Shown here: one piece after another, positions 42,445 to 51,885 of the stretch
Numbering within the stretch: position 1 is the stretch's first letter
Layout: every line of letters begins with the position of its first letter
From: Deltaproteobacteria bacterium
GTDB taxonomy: Bacteria > Myxococcota > UBA727 > VGSZ01
Assembly: GCA_016177705.1 (NCBI GenBank)
Contig: JACOUT010000011.1
Location: 124,001-188,000, forward strand
Direction of reading: 5' to 3'
Length of the DNA: 64,000 nucleotides
Notes under the pieces: model-generated
Database searches by the model: none
What the model saw: only the letters and a program-made list of their open reading frames with translations
Told to the model about the DNA's origin: nothing
Translations under genes and position numbers: made by a program

Positions 42445-43500
42445 GTGCAGCACGGCGGCGCTCCCCGCGTTGGCATTCTGTACGCGACGGCCGCCGCCGC
42501 GCTCTTTGGGCTGAGCACGCCGGCCGCAAAGCTGTTGGTCGGCGGGGTGCCGCCGGTGCTGTTGGCCTCGCTCCTCTACCTCGGCTCGGGGCTTGGTCTC
42601 GTGACCATCCACTTGCTGCGACGCGCGCGGCGCGTCGCGATCGCGCCGATGCCGACGGGCAAATTGCCGTGGCTTGTCGGCGCCATCGCGCTTGGCGGCG
42701 TGGTCGCGCCGGTGCTCTTGCTGACGGGGCTGCGCACCACGCCCGGGTCGACCGCCTCGCTCTTGCTCAACCTCGAGGTCGTCTTCACCGCGCTCTTGGC
42801 CTGGACGCTCGGCCGCGAGAACGCCGACCGGCGCATCGTGCTCGGCATGGTCGCGATCGTCGTCGGCAGCGCGCTGCTCTCCTGGACCGGCGGCGGCCTC
42901 GGCCTCTCGCTCGGCGCGCTTGCCGTCGCGGGCGCCTGTCTGTGCTGGGCCATCGACAACAACCTCACCCAGGCCCTGTCGTCGGCCGACCCCGTCTTCC
43001 TCGCGGGTACCAAGGGCCTCGTCGCCGGCGTGGTGAACCTCGCGCTCGCGTTATCGCTCGGCATGGAGCTGCCATCGCCGCCCGTGCTCGGCGCCGCGCT
43101 CTTGGTCGGCTTCGCCGGCTACGGCGCGAGCCTGGTGTGCTTCATCCTGGCGCTGCGCCACATCGGCACCGCGCGCACCGGCGCCTACTTTGCGCTCGCG
43201 CCCTTCCTTGGCTCCGCAGCGTCCTTCGCGCTGCTCACGGAGCAGCCAACACTCCGATCGGCAGCGGCGGCGGCGCTCATGGCCGTCGGTGTCTTCTTCC
43301 ACGTGACGGAGCAGCACGAGCACGAGCACGCCCATGGCGGGCTGACCCACAGCCACCGCCACGTGCACGACGAGCATCACCGGCACGTACACGCGCCCGA
43401 GGTGTCAGAGATCGAGCCGCACACGCACGAGCACACCCACGAGCCGTTGGTGCACCGCCACGTGCACGCGCCGGACATCCACCACCGCCACGCCCACTGA
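42445..43500 (+). CDS. EamA/DMT-family transporter with His-rich cytosolic tail
   Basis: The product is about 351 aa with ten hydrophobic segments in two EamA repeats (ILYATAAAALFGLSTPAAKLL near the start; CLCWAIDNNLTQAL opens the second half). The membrane part resembles drug/metabolite exporters of the DMT superfamily. The last 65 residues are exceptional: about 25 His in HEHEHAHGG, HSHRHVHDEHHRHVH and HTHEHTHEP clusters, a metal-binding signature. That suggests a role in Zn, Ni or Co handling. GTG at 42445 is chosen because no ATG lies close to the first membrane segment, so the start is uncertain. Confidence 0.82.
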   Translation: MQHGGAPRVGILYATAAAALFGLSTPAAKLLVGGVPPVLLASLLYLGSGLGLVTIHLLRRARRVAIAPMPTGKLPWLVGAIALGGVVAPVLLLTGLRTTPGSTASLLLNLEVVFTALLAWTLGRENADRRIVLGMVAIVVGSALLSWTGGGLGLSLGALAVAGACLCWAIDNNLTQALSSADPVFLAGTKGLVAGVVNLALALSLGMELPSPPVLGAALLVGFAGYGASLVCFILALRHIGTARTGAYFALAPFLGSAASFALLTEQPTLRSAAAAALMAVGVFFHVTEQHEHEHAHGGLTHSHRHVHDEHHRHVHAPEVSEIEPHTHEHTHEPLVHRHVHAPDIHHRHAH

Positions 43501-43619
43501 TACCGCCGCGTGCTGCTCGCACCAGGTGCGCCCAGGTGCGCCCGATGCGCCGCCTCTCCGTGATCCGCCGCGCGATCCCGAATCGCCCGAGCGCTCGTAG
43601 GAGTTTGAGAGGGACAGGC

Positions 43620-43919
43620 ATGTTTCAGTACAGCCGGCTCTACCAGGAGGGCGTAGTGACCCTGCCGCGCGTTGGTGACCGCCTCGTCTACGACGAGAGC
43701 AACGGCACCCTGATCGTGCAGCGCGACGACGCCGAGCTGATGTTCGCGCCCCAGGAGCACGCCTCGCCCACCGCGCGGCTGTTCGTCGGCAAGGCGTGGA
43801 CGCGCAAGCTGACCCGGGCGTCGGCCGAGCTGTACGCGCGTCTCGGCGGGCTCGAGGGCACGGTCGAGGCCATCGAGGGCTCCTACTCTACGCTGCACGT
43901 CTACGAGATCGTCGGCTGA
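43620..43919 (+). CDS. Hypothetical protein, 99 aa
   Basis: This is a small soluble protein with a beta-rich pattern (GVVTLPRVGDRLVYDESNGTLIVQ, then TVEAIEGSYSTLHVYEIVG). The ATG has a purine-rich GGGACAGG stretch just upstream. No signal peptide or known motif is seen. It stands alone, 119 bases after the EamA gene and 63 bases before the FGE-domain lipoprotein. I do not recognise a family. Confidence 0.6.
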   Translation: MFQYSRLYQEGVVTLPRVGDRLVYDESNGTLIVQRDDAELMFAPQEHASPTARLFVGKAWTRKLTRASAELYARLGGLEGTVEAIEGSYSTLHVYEIVG

Positions 43920-43982
43920 TCACGGTGCGCTCAGGACAGCGACCGATGGACCGCGCCGCTCGCGCGATCCAGGGTCGCGCTC

Positions 43983-44981
43983 GTGAAGGGGTTGGTTGTC
44001 CTTGGCGCCTTGCTGGTGGCTGCGTGCGGGCCGCCGCCGCCGGTGCGCATCCGCGTGGATCCGCCGCCGGAGGTCACGGCGCACGACGACGAGCCGCCGC
44101 CCGAGTCGCCGCCGGCCGAGTCGCCGCCGCCGGAGCAGCCGCCGCTCGAGGACGCCCCGCAGGATGACGACCCGCTCCCCGAGGAGCCGCCGCCGCCCGA
44201 CGAGCCGCCGCCCGACGAGCCGCCGCCCGACGAGCCGCCGCCCGACGAGCCGCCGCCCGACGAGCCGCCGCCCGACGACGCTGTCTGCACCGCCGAGGAT
44301 CTGCCCACGCCGAACGCGGGGTTGGTCGAGCCCGCGGGCCTCGACGGCTGCCCCGACGGCATGGCGCGCATCGGCGAGCTCGCCGCTTGCATGGATCGCT
44401 GGGAGGCGTTCCTCGAGGAGGCCGGCGCCGTGCCCTTCTCGCCCTTCGCCGACCCCACCGGCCATGACGTGATCGCGAGGAGCGCGCCGGGCGCTGTGCC
44501 CCAGGGCTACACGAGCGGCGTCAGCGCGGCCGCCGCGTGCGCCGCCGCGGGCAAGCGCCTGTGCAGCGACGTTGAATGGACGCGCGCCTGCCGCGGCAGC
44601 GCCACCACCACCTACCCCTACGGCAACACGCGCGAGCCCGGCGTGTGCAACGACGCGCGCGCGATCCACCCGGCGGTCGAGTACTTCGGTACCAGCGCCT
44701 CGTGGATCTGGAGCGAGCTTGCGCACCCGTGCATCAATCAACAGCAGGACACGGTCGACCCGACGGGGACGAACGAAGGCTGCGTCGACGACAGCGGGCG
44801 CTTCTTCGATCTGATGGGCAACCTGCACGAGTGGATCGACGATCCCGCCGGCACCTTTCGCGGCGGCTTCTACGTCGACACGGTGCTGAACGGGTCGGGC
44901 TGCCTCTACCGCACCACGGCGCACAACACGTCGCACCGCGACTACTCGACGGGCTTTCGCTGCTGCGCCGACCGCTCATGA
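43983..44981 (+). CDS. Lipoprotein with Pro-Asp-Glu linker and formylglycine-generating-enzyme-like (SUMF1) domain
   Basis: The 332-residue product starts at GTG with a clean lipobox (LLVAAC). A 70-residue Pro/Glu/Asp linker includes five exact PPPDE units. The rest is a SUMF1/FGE-fold domain: GMARIGELAACMDRWE, GKRLCSDVEWTRACRG, the late NLHEWIDD, and a terminal GFRCC. The paired cysteines of true formylglycine-generating enzymes are not obvious, so a non-catalytic binding role is possible. Such lipoproteins are common in Myxococcota. It converges with a BAAT-like hydrolase gene, 4 bases apart. Confidence 0.82.
   Translation: MKGLVVLGALLVAACGPPPPVRIRVDPPPEVTAHDDEPPPESPPAESPPPEQPPLEDAPQDDDPLPEEPPPPDEPPPDEPPPDEPPPDEPPPDEPPPDDAVCTAEDLPTPNAGLVEPAGLDGCPDGMARIGELAACMDRWEAFLEEAGAVPFSPFADPTGHDVIARSAPGAVPQGYTSGVSAAAACAAAGKRLCSDVEWTRACRGSATTTYPYGNTREPGVCNDARAIHPAVEYFGTSASWIWSELAHPCINQQQDTVDPTGTNEGCVDDSGRFFDLMGNLHEWIDDPAGTFRGGFYVDTVLNGSGCLYRTTAHNTSHRDYSTGFRCCADRS
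44199..44273. repeat. Five perfect 15-base tandem repeats (PPPDE linker)
   Basis: Five identical GACGAGCCGCCGCCC units lie in the linker of the FGE-like lipoprotein. Exact identity at the DNA level points to recent slippage; copy number may differ between strains. Confidence 0.9.
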
Positions 44982-44985
44982 CCCG

Positions 44986-46368
44986 CTACAGGCGACGCAG
45001 CATCGCGCGGATGGCGGTGTCGGCGGCGCGCCCGGCGCGCGCGTTGCCCTGTGGCGTGCCGCCGAGCACCATGAAGCCGCCGACGTCGGCCCGGTAGGTC
45101 TCGTCGGTGCCGATGGTCGACCAGCCGGGCATGCCGATGGCGTGGCCGGCGTCGGGGAAGCACAACAGCTCATCGCCGCTGCGCCCGGCGGCGAGCAGTC
45201 GGTCCATCGCCACCTGCGCGAGCACGCACGAAGGCCAGAGCTGGTCGTCGTCGCCCGCGAGCAGCAGCACGGGGCCCGCAGCCTGCTCGGCGCGGATGGT
45301 GGCGGCGTCGAGCGCCGTCGCGCTCGCGGCGTCGATGTCGGCGAGGAAGACGTCGCGAAAACGGACGTGGCTGCCGAGCAGGTCGTTGGTGACCGCCGGG
45401 GCCGCGCCCGAGGACGGCACGAAGGGCAGCGGCACGTCGTCGTCGGTCCAGGCGGCGGCGTCGAGCGACGTGGTGGCGCCCCACACGAGCCCGCTCGGCA
45501 CCACCGCGATCACGCCTCGCACCACCGGGAACCGCTCGCCGAGCAAGAGCGCCAATTCGCCGCCGCGCGAGCCCCCCATGACGGCGACGCGCTCAGGGTC
45601 GATGCGCGGGTCGGCGGTGAGCAAGGCCAGGTCGTCTTCGAGGATCTCGAGCGGCACCCGCTCGAGATCGGAGGGCAACCCGGTGGCTCCGAAGTAGCCG
45701 ACGCCGAGCGCCGCCACGCCCAAGCTGGCCAGGTACATGGCGTTGAATTCCCCGCTTCCGGTGCCGCCCTCGCTGCCGCCGAAGGTGAGCACCGCAGCAA
45801 ACGGCCCATCGCCCGGCGGCAGCGCCAACAGGCCGCGCCTGGTGCCGTCGGCCACCGGCTCGATGGTCAGCCCGTCGTCGAGGTAGCGGCGCGCGAGCGC
45901 CGCGCTCGCCACCTCCTCGCCATCGACGAGCGCGCGCACCGTCACGGTCAGATCGAGCGTGCCGGCGTCGGTGGTGCCGTCCATCGACCACAAGAGCCCC
46001 TCGGCGTCGACGTCCTGCCAGGCGCCCTCGATGGGCGCGTCGCGGCGCAGGTCGATGGTGCCGTCGTCCTGCACCTCGAAGGTCGCGCTGGTGGCAAGGC
46101 CGTACAGCTCGGCGTCGAGCGTCACGTGGTCGCCCGGCCAGAAGTCCTCGCCGACGACGGTGAAGGGATCGCCGTAGCGCGCCGGCCCTGCCGCGGGGAC
46201 GAAGCCCTGGGCGTCGTCCTCCGGGTCGGGGTCGACCAGGACGGTAAGGACCGGCGGGCCGTCGGGCTCGAACGGCGGTGGCTCGCTCGGGCCCGGCGCG
46301 GGTCCACACGCCGAGCAGAGCGCCGCGGCGCCGAGGACCCGGACCAACAGTGTGCGTCGCGCGATCAT
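44986..46368 (-). CDS. Lipoprotein with BAAT/acyl-CoA thioester hydrolase-like domains
   Basis: The 460-residue product begins MIARRTLLVRVLGAAALCSAC, a lipoprotein signal with a twin-arginine-like pair. Residues about 60-200 resemble the N-terminal beta domain of acyl-CoA thioesterase/BAAT proteins. The C-terminal alpha/beta hydrolase has LTFGGSEGG, the nucleophile elbow GGSRGGELALLLG (Ser at about 270), a LLAGDDDQLWPS Asp segment and a GHAIGMPG His. In the family the nucleophile may be Ser or Cys. The substrate is unknown. A TTG four codons upstream is possible, but the ATG is preferred. Confidence 0.78.
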   Translation of the reverse strand: MIARRTLLVRVLGAAALCSACGPAPGPSEPPPFEPDGPPVLTVLVDPDPEDDAQGFVPAAGPARYGDPFTVVGEDFWPGDHVTLDAELYGLATSATFEVQDDGTIDLRRDAPIEGAWQDVDAEGLLWSMDGTTDAGTLDLTVTVRALVDGEEVASAALARRYLDDGLTIEPVADGTRRGLLALPPGDGPFAAVLTFGGSEGGTGSGEFNAMYLASLGVAALGVGYFGATGLPSDLERVPLEILEDDLALLTADPRIDPERVAVMGGSRGGELALLLGERFPVVRGVIAVVPSGLVWGATTSLDAAAWTDDDVPLPFVPSSGAAPAVTNDLLGSHVRFRDVFLADIDAASATALDAATIRAEQAAGPVLLLAGDDDQLWPSCVLAQVAMDRLLAAGRSGDELLCFPDAGHAIGMPGWSTIGTDETYRADVGGFMVLGGTPQGNARAGRAADTAIRAMLRRL

Positions 46369-46435
46369 GCGGACACGCAAAGCAAGCGGTGGGCCAGGCA
46401 GCGCCGAGTCCCGCGAGGCCAGGGCCAGCGGGCGC

Positions 46436-47047
46436 TCAGCCCTCGTCGAGGCTGAAGCTGCGCTGCACCAGCGTCGGCTTGGCGGGCGCCGGAAAGCGCG
46501 CGCGCGACAGCTTGGTGCTGACGCACCGGCCGGTCTCGGCGTCGACGTCGCGCACGCGCACGTCGCCCACCTTGCCGGTCTTCTTGATGGTGAACTCGGC
46601 CTGCGCCACGCCCTCGCCGCAGCGCTGCAGGTCGTCGGCGATGATCTTGAGCAGGCCGTCGAGGTCTTTTTGCGTCAGCCGCCCGGACGGCTTCGTGCTC
46701 GGCGCGGGCTCGTTCCTGGCCACGCCGCCGCCGATCTTGAACGGGTACTTCACCGGCGTCGGCTTGAGGCCGTGGCTGAAGCGCAGCGCGCCCACCTCTT
46801 TGACCAGGCAGCGGCCGATGGCGTCGTCCGCGTGCTTGCCTTGCACCTTGACCAGGTGTACGCCGCCTTCGACGTCGATGACGAAGCGCACGTCGACGGT
46901 CTCGGGCGCCGGCAGGCCGGCGCCGCAGCGGGCGACCACCGGCTCGGCGTCCTTGATGACCTCGAGCACGCGCGCCTTGGTGAGCCCAGGGCCGGCGAGC
47001 GCGGGCAAGCAAGCGGTCGCGAGGAGGATGGGTGTGAGGTGGCGCAT
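46436..47047 (-). CDS. Secreted protein with two AgmX/PglI C-terminal-type domains
   Basis: The 203-residue product has a signal peptide (MRHLTPILLATACLPALA). Two copies of the small TonB-like AgmX/PglI C-terminal domain follow. Each has a VARCGAG or LQRCGEG cysteine, a VDVRFVIDVEGGV or AEFTIKKTGKV strand and a later GRC cysteine (IGRCLVKEV, TGRCVSTKL). This fold is typical of myxobacterial periplasmic and gliding-linked proteins. It is divergent from the large Cys-rich lipoprotein gene, with 105 bases between. The function is unknown. Confidence 0.75.
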   Translation of the reverse strand: MRHLTPILLATACLPALAGPGLTKARVLEVIKDAEPVVARCGAGLPAPETVDVRFVIDVEGGVHLVKVQGKHADDAIGRCLVKEVGALRFSHGLKPTPVKYPFKIGGGVARNEPAPSTKPSGRLTQKDLDGLLKIIADDLQRCGEGVAQAEFTIKKTGKVGDVRVRDVDAETGRCVSTKLSRARFPAPAKPTLVQRSFSLDEG

Positions 47048-47152
47048 CCTTCGATCCTAGAGGGGCGAGTGGGCCTCGGTAGGCCTGCGGGGGTCGGTCG
47101 TTTGACGGATGCCCCCTGCCAGACCGGCTACACTCATGGCTGGAGGCGCCCC

Positions 47153-49048
47153 ATGAAGCGCATCGCCCTCCTGTTCGGCTTCGCGGCCTTCGCCGCGTGC
47201 AACTGCGACGGCAAGCTCGCCGCCGGCTCCCCATGCGACGACGCGCAGCAGTGCGTCGACGGCCTGGTGTGCAACCCCGAGGACGGCACCTGCGCCGAGG
47301 TCGACGAGTGCGCGGCCGACGCCGACTGCGGGCAGGGCGGCATCTGCGCCGACGGCTCGTGCGAGGCCAACGTCGCCGGCGGGCCGTGCCAGGCGGATGC
47401 CTCCTGCATCAGCGGGGAGAGCTGCATCGCGGGCGTGTGCACGCCGCCGGGCGGCGAGGGCACCCCGTGCGCCACCGCGGATGACTGCATCGGCGGTCGC
47501 GTCTGTGCGCCCGACACCGACATATGCACCGCCGACTTGCCGTGCACGGCGCCCGCCGACTGCGGCCTGGCGGCGCACTGCGACGCCAACCTGTGCGTGC
47601 CGGGCTGCGCCGGGCTCGGCTGCGATCAGGTGGTGTGCCAGGGCGACGCCACCACCTCGCTCTCGGGCGTGGTCACCATCCCGGCCGGCACCATGCCGCT
47701 GCCCGGCGTGTTGGTCTACGTGCCGACCGAGGCGCTCGACGTCATCGCGCATGGCCCCGAGTGCTACCGCTGCGACGCCGACCTCTCCGGTGCGCCGCTG
47801 GTCCGCGCCATCACCAACGTGAACGGCGAGTTCACGCTCGAGGACGTCCCGGTGGGCGCCGACATCCCGCTCGTCATGCAGGTCGGCAAGTGGCGTCGGC
47901 AGATCGTCGTGCCGGCGGTGGCGGAGTGCATCGACACGCCGCTCGACGCCGGCGTGACGCGCCTGCCGAAGAACCGCAGCGAGGGCGACATCCCGCAGAT
48001 AGCACTCACCACCGGCGGCGCCGACTCGCTCGAGTGCCTGTTTCGGAAGCTCGGGCTCGACGACAGCGAGTTCACGCTGCCGGACGGCGCTGGCGCGGTC
48101 AATTTCTACACGGGGCGCGAGGGCTCGAGCCGCTACGGCGACAGCCTGAACGGTGGCGTCGACTTCCCGGTCGCGCGCGACTGGTGGAACGACCTCGCCA
48201 ACCTCTCTGCCTACGACCTGGTGGTGCACTCCTGCGAGGGCGATCAGGACGGCGGCAACAAGTCGGCCGAGGCGCGTCAGGCGCTGCAGGACTACGCCTA
48301 CCAGGGAGGCCGCATCTTCCTGTCGCACTGGCACAACATCTGGATCCAGGGAGGGCCGGCCGACATGCGCTCGGTGGCGACGTGGGACTTCCGGGACGAC
48401 CCGCCCGATCCCCAGACCGGCTACATCGACATGAGCTTCGAGAAGGGCCAAGCGCTCGCCGACTGGATGATGGTGGTCGGCGGATCGACCACGCTCGGTG
48501 AGCTGGAGGTGCACGAGCCGCAGCGCACCAACGCCACGGTCGACGCCAGCCGCGCGCAGCGCTGGATCACCATCGAGCCCGACGGCGAGGAGCTGGTGCA
48601 GTACTTCAGCTTCAACACGCCGGTCGGCGCGCCCGACGATCAGCTCTGCGGCCGCGTGGTCTACTCGGACATCCACGTCTCCTCGGGCGACGCCGAGGGC
48701 GAACCCTTCCCCGATGGCTGCACCACCACCGACCTGAGCGCGCAGGAGAAGGCGCTGGTGTTCATGATGTTCGACCTGGCGAGCTGCCTCGTGCCCGAGG
48801 AGCCCACCTGCGAGCCGACCACCTGCGAGGCGCTCGGGCAGACCTGCGGACGCTTCGCCAACGGCTGCGGCGGCACCATCGACTGCGGCACCTGCCAGGA
48901 CCAGCCGTGCGACGACGTGTGCAACAACGACTGCGGCACGCTCGCGTGCCTGCTGCCGCCGGGCGAGTGCGGCCCGTGCGACGGCAACGAGGACTGCTGC
49001 CCCGGTCTGCTGTGCCTGTCGGGCGAGTGTGTTCCCATCGGCGGTTGA
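47153..49048 (+). CDS. Large Cys-rich lipoprotein with carboxypeptidase-regulatory-like domain
   Basis: The 631-residue product starts MKRIALLFGFAAFAAC, a clear lipoprotein signal. Residues 20-165 are a chain of small disulfide modules (C-x4-C, CVDGLVC, DCGQGGIC and similar). A carboxypeptidase-regulatory-like beta domain follows (LSGVVTIPAGTMPLPGVLVYVP ... VNGEFTLEDVPVGADIPL). Residues about 270-545 are a globular domain with SAYDLVVHSCEGDQ and GGRIFLSHWHNIW, resembling a glutamine-amidotransferase-like fold of secreted proteins. A second Cys-rich tail ends the protein. A TACACT -10-like box (47129-47134) lies just upstream, with no well-spaced -35. A surface role is likely. Confidence 0.75.
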   Translation: MKRIALLFGFAAFAACNCDGKLAAGSPCDDAQQCVDGLVCNPEDGTCAEVDECAADADCGQGGICADGSCEANVAGGPCQADASCISGESCIAGVCTPPGGEGTPCATADDCIGGRVCAPDTDICTADLPCTAPADCGLAAHCDANLCVPGCAGLGCDQVVCQGDATTSLSGVVTIPAGTMPLPGVLVYVPTEALDVIAHGPECYRCDADLSGAPLVRAITNVNGEFTLEDVPVGADIPLVMQVGKWRRQIVVPAVAECIDTPLDAGVTRLPKNRSEGDIPQIALTTGGADSLECLFRKLGLDDSEFTLPDGAGAVNFYTGREGSSRYGDSLNGGVDFPVARDWWNDLANLSAYDLVVHSCEGDQDGGNKSAEARQALQDYAYQGGRIFLSHWHNIWIQGGPADMRSVATWDFRDDPPDPQTGYIDMSFEKGQALADWMMVVGGSTTLGELEVHEPQRTNATVDASRAQRWITIEPDGEELVQYFSFNTPVGAPDDQLCGRVVYSDIHVSSGDAEGEPFPDGCTTTDLSAQEKALVFMMFDLASCLVPEEPTCEPTTCEALGQTCGRFANGCGGTIDCGTCQDQPCDDVCNNDCGTLACLLPPGECGPCDGNEDCCPGLLCLSGECVPIGG

Positions 49049-49087
49049 CCTCGCCGCGCGCGTGCTTGTCGTAGGCTCGGGGCCGCC

Positions 49088-49879
49088 ATGTCGCGACCCC
49101 TCTGGCTCATCGACGCCTTCACCGACCATCCCTTCGCGGGCAACCCCGCAGCCGTCACCTTCCTCGACGAGCCGAAGGACGACGCATGGCACCATGCGGT
49201 GGCCGCCGAGATGAACCAGGCCGAGACCGCCTTCCTGTCGCCGCACGCGGACGGCTTCGGCCTGCGCTGGTTCACGCCCGCTGTCGAGGTGGACCTGTGC
49301 GGCCACGCCACGCTGGCGAGCGCACACTTCCTGTTCGAGACCGGCCGGGTCCCCACTGGCGGCACGGCGCGCTTCCACACCAAGAGCGGCGTGCTGACGG
49401 CGACACGGGCCGACGGCCTGATCGCGCTCGACTTCCCCGCCACACCCGCAGTCGATGCGCCCACGCCTGCCGAGCTGGTCGAGGCGCTCGGCGTGACGCC
49501 GGAGTGGGTGGGGCGCAGCATCTTCGACGTCGTGTGCCGCTATGCCGACGCGGCGAACGTGCGCTCGATGAAGCCCGACATGGCGCGCCTGGCGCGCGTG
49601 CCGGCGCGCGGCGTCATCGTGACCGCGCCCGGCGACACGCCTGGGGTTGACTTCGTCTCGCGCTTCTTCGGCCCCGAGGTGGCGGTGCCCGAGGATCCGG
49701 TCACCGGCTCGGCGCACTGCGCGCTCGGCCCCTTGTGGGCAGAGCGGCTCGGCAAGACCTCGCTCTGCGGCTACCAGGCCTCGGCGCGCGGCGGCTTCGT
49801 GCAGGTGGAGGTGCTGGGCGCGCGCGTCCGTCTCGGCGGCCGCGCCGTCACCGTCGTCAAGGGCGAGCTGTTCGCCTGA
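49088..49879 (+). CDS. PhzF-family isomerase
   Basis: PhzF-fold enzymes are cofactor-free isomerases or epimerases. The 263-residue product has the family landmarks: IDAFTDHPFAGNPAAV at the start, MNQAETAFL with the catalytic Glu, RWFTPAVEVDLCGHATLASAH, and late EDPVTGSAHCALGP. The two repeated halves fit the diaminopimelate-epimerase-like fold. The substrate is unknown; no phenazine genes are nearby. It lies 40 bases after the Cys-rich lipoprotein gene and 33 bases before the next one, so a shared transcript is possible. Confidence 0.9.
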   Translation: MSRPLWLIDAFTDHPFAGNPAAVTFLDEPKDDAWHHAVAAEMNQAETAFLSPHADGFGLRWFTPAVEVDLCGHATLASAHFLFETGRVPTGGTARFHTKSGVLTATRADGLIALDFPATPAVDAPTPAELVEALGVTPEWVGRSIFDVVCRYADAANVRSMKPDMARLARVPARGVIVTAPGDTPGVDFVSRFFGPEVAVPEDPVTGSAHCALGPLWAERLGKTSLCGYQASARGGFVQVEVLGARVRLGGRAVTVVKGELFA

Positions 49880-49911
49880 GATCCCCCTCGTCAAGCGCCG
49901 GCGCGCGCGAC

Positions 49912-51831
49912 ATGCTGCACGCGATGCGAAGAACCGCCGCCCCGCTGCGCGTGCTCGTCGCCAGTCTGGCGCTGCCGCTGGCGCTGCCGCTCGCGGTCGC
50001 GTGTGTCGAACGGGTGCCGATCGACTTCGTGGTGCCGAAGGACGCGCTCGCCGAGGACTTCCTCGACACGCCCTGGCCCTCGGATCTGTTGCGCACGGAA
50101 GACGGCGGCCTCGATCTGTTGCGCTTCCCGAACCCGTATGCCTCGACGTCGCTCGAGGACGTGCTGCGGCTGGTACAGCTCACCCACGGCACGGCGGCCT
50201 CGGGCACGCTCTACTTTCACGTCGACGGTGGCGTCGACGAAGGCTCGCTGCCGGAGGATCCGGCCGCCTCGCTGTCGCCCGACGCGGCGATGTTCCTGCT
50301 CGAGACCGACACGCTCACGCGCATCCCCATCGAGTGGCAGCACTATCCAGAGGGCACATCCTTCCTGCCCCCAGGCACGGTCGCGGTGCAGCCGTTGCTC
50401 GGCGCGTATCCGCGTGGCCGCTACGCACTCATTGTCACCGGCGCCGGCCGCGCGGCCGGCGGCGCCTCGCTCGCTGCCTCGCCGGATCTCGACCGCCTGC
50501 TGAGGTGCGAGTCCATCGAAGGCGAGGCGCTGCCGCCCGACTGCACCCCGTATGCCGCGGTGGTGTCGGCGCTCGGGCTGCAACCCGAGGACGTCGCCTT
50601 GGTGCAGGTGGTGACGCCCGCCGACGCGCGCTCGGGGCTGGTCGCGGCCGCCGCGACGACGCGCACGTTTTCGCCTGTCGCCACCGTGCGCAGCGTGCGC
50701 CCGGACGACGCGAGCGACGGCTACCGCACCTACGACGGCACCGTCACGCTCGCGCAGTTCCAGGCCGGCGCGCCGCCCTACGACACGCTCGACGGCGTCA
50801 GCGGCGGCTTCGTTCTCGGCGACGACGGCGCGCCCGTCATCCAGCGCGTCGAGGACGTGCCCTTCGTCTTGACGGTGCCGCGGCGCGCGCAGCCGCGGGA
50901 CGGCTACTGCGTGGTCGTCTACGGGCACGGCACCGGCGGCAGCCTCGAGAGCGGCCTCGGCTACGAAGCGGAGCTGGCGGCGGACGCCGGCTGCGCCATG
51001 CTCGGCATCTCCGAGCCGCTGCACGAGACGCGCGCCGGCTTCCGCCCCGGGCAGGAGGAGATGCTCACCTTCAACTTCTTCAACCCGCTCGCCGGCCGCG
51101 ACAACTGGCTGCAGAGCGCGATGGAGAAGGTGCAGCTCGTCACCGCGGTCGAGATGCTGACGGTGCCGAGGAAGCTCACCGGCGGCCTCGCGCCCATCCG
51201 CTTCGATCCGCAGCAGGTCTCCTACCTCGGCCACTCGCAGGGCGGCATCACGGGCGCGCTCTTCATCGCCGTCGAGGATCGGGTGCGCGGCGCCTTCCTG
51301 TCTGGCGCGGGCGCCGGCTTTCAGGCTTCGCTCGTCGAGAAGACCGAGCCGATCGAGATCGCCGCCGTGCTGCGGACCGTGCTGTCGATGCCCGACGACG
51401 ACACGGTCGATCGCCTGCACCCGGTCATCGCGCTCTTGCAGACGCTGGTCGATCCCGCCGACCCAGTGAACGTCGGCGACCTGTGGCGACATCGCCACGG
51501 CGCCGTGCCGCACCTCGTCGTCAGCTCGGGGTTGAAGGACACGTTCACGCCGCCGCGCTGCCACGGCGCGCTCGCCGCCGCCTTCGGGCTGCCTCTGGCG
51601 GAGCCGGTGTCGGTGCCGGTGCCGGTGCTCGGCCTGCTCGGCATCGAGACGGCGCCGCCCACGCTCGAGGGCAACCTCACGACGGAGGACGGCGCACCGC
51701 TCACCGGCGGCGTGCTCCAGTACCCCGAGGACGGGCACTTCGCGATCTTCGACAATGAGGACGCAGCGAGCGCGGTGCGTCGCTTCCTGACCACGCTGCG
51801 CGCGGGCGTGCCGTCGGCGCGCGTGCGCTGA
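49912..51831 (+). CDS. Large alpha/beta-hydrolase lipoprotein
   Basis: The product is about 639 aa. Its signal sequence has Leu-Ala repeats and ends in a LAVAC lipobox. The mature part opens with DFVVPKDALAEDFLDTPWPSDLL, a start I associate with a myxobacterial lipoprotein family. A hydrolase core appears later: VVVYGHGTGGSLES, the elbow GHSQGGITGALF (Ser at about 447), and a possible His in EDGHFAIF near the end. The ATG at 49912 or 49924 could be used. The substrate is unknown; an outer-membrane esterase or lipase is plausible. Confidence 0.75.
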   Translation: MLHAMRRTAAPLRVLVASLALPLALPLAVACVERVPIDFVVPKDALAEDFLDTPWPSDLLRTEDGGLDLLRFPNPYASTSLEDVLRLVQLTHGTAASGTLYFHVDGGVDEGSLPEDPAASLSPDAAMFLLETDTLTRIPIEWQHYPEGTSFLPPGTVAVQPLLGAYPRGRYALIVTGAGRAAGGASLAASPDLDRLLRCESIEGEALPPDCTPYAAVVSALGLQPEDVALVQVVTPADARSGLVAAAATTRTFSPVATVRSVRPDDASDGYRTYDGTVTLAQFQAGAPPYDTLDGVSGGFVLGDDGAPVIQRVEDVPFVLTVPRRAQPRDGYCVVVYGHGTGGSLESGLGYEAELAADAGCAMLGISEPLHETRAGFRPGQEEMLTFNFFNPLAGRDNWLQSAMEKVQLVTAVEMLTVPRKLTGGLAPIRFDPQQVSYLGHSQGGITGALFIAVEDRVRGAFLSGAGAGFQASLVEKTEPIEIAAVLRTVLSMPDDDTVDRLHPVIALLQTLVDPADPVNVGDLWRHRHGAVPHLVVSSGLKDTFTPPRCHGALAAAFGLPLAEPVSVPVPVLGLLGIETAPPTLEGNLTTEDGAPLTGGVLQYPEDGHFAIFDNEDAASAVRRFLTTLRAGVPSARVR

Positions 51832-51885
51832 CGCGCGTCACGCGCCGAAGCCTTACCGCGGCGGCGCCGTGCTATAGCAGCAGCC

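Noticed and set aside
44199..44273. 15-base tandem array considered as an iteron or CRISPR
   Set aside because: It has no spacers, encodes PPPDE in frame and lies inside a lipoprotein linker.
47102..47134. TTGACG and TACACT considered as a sigma-70 promoter for the Cys-rich lipoprotein
   Set aside because: The spacer is 21 bases, too long for a confident call.
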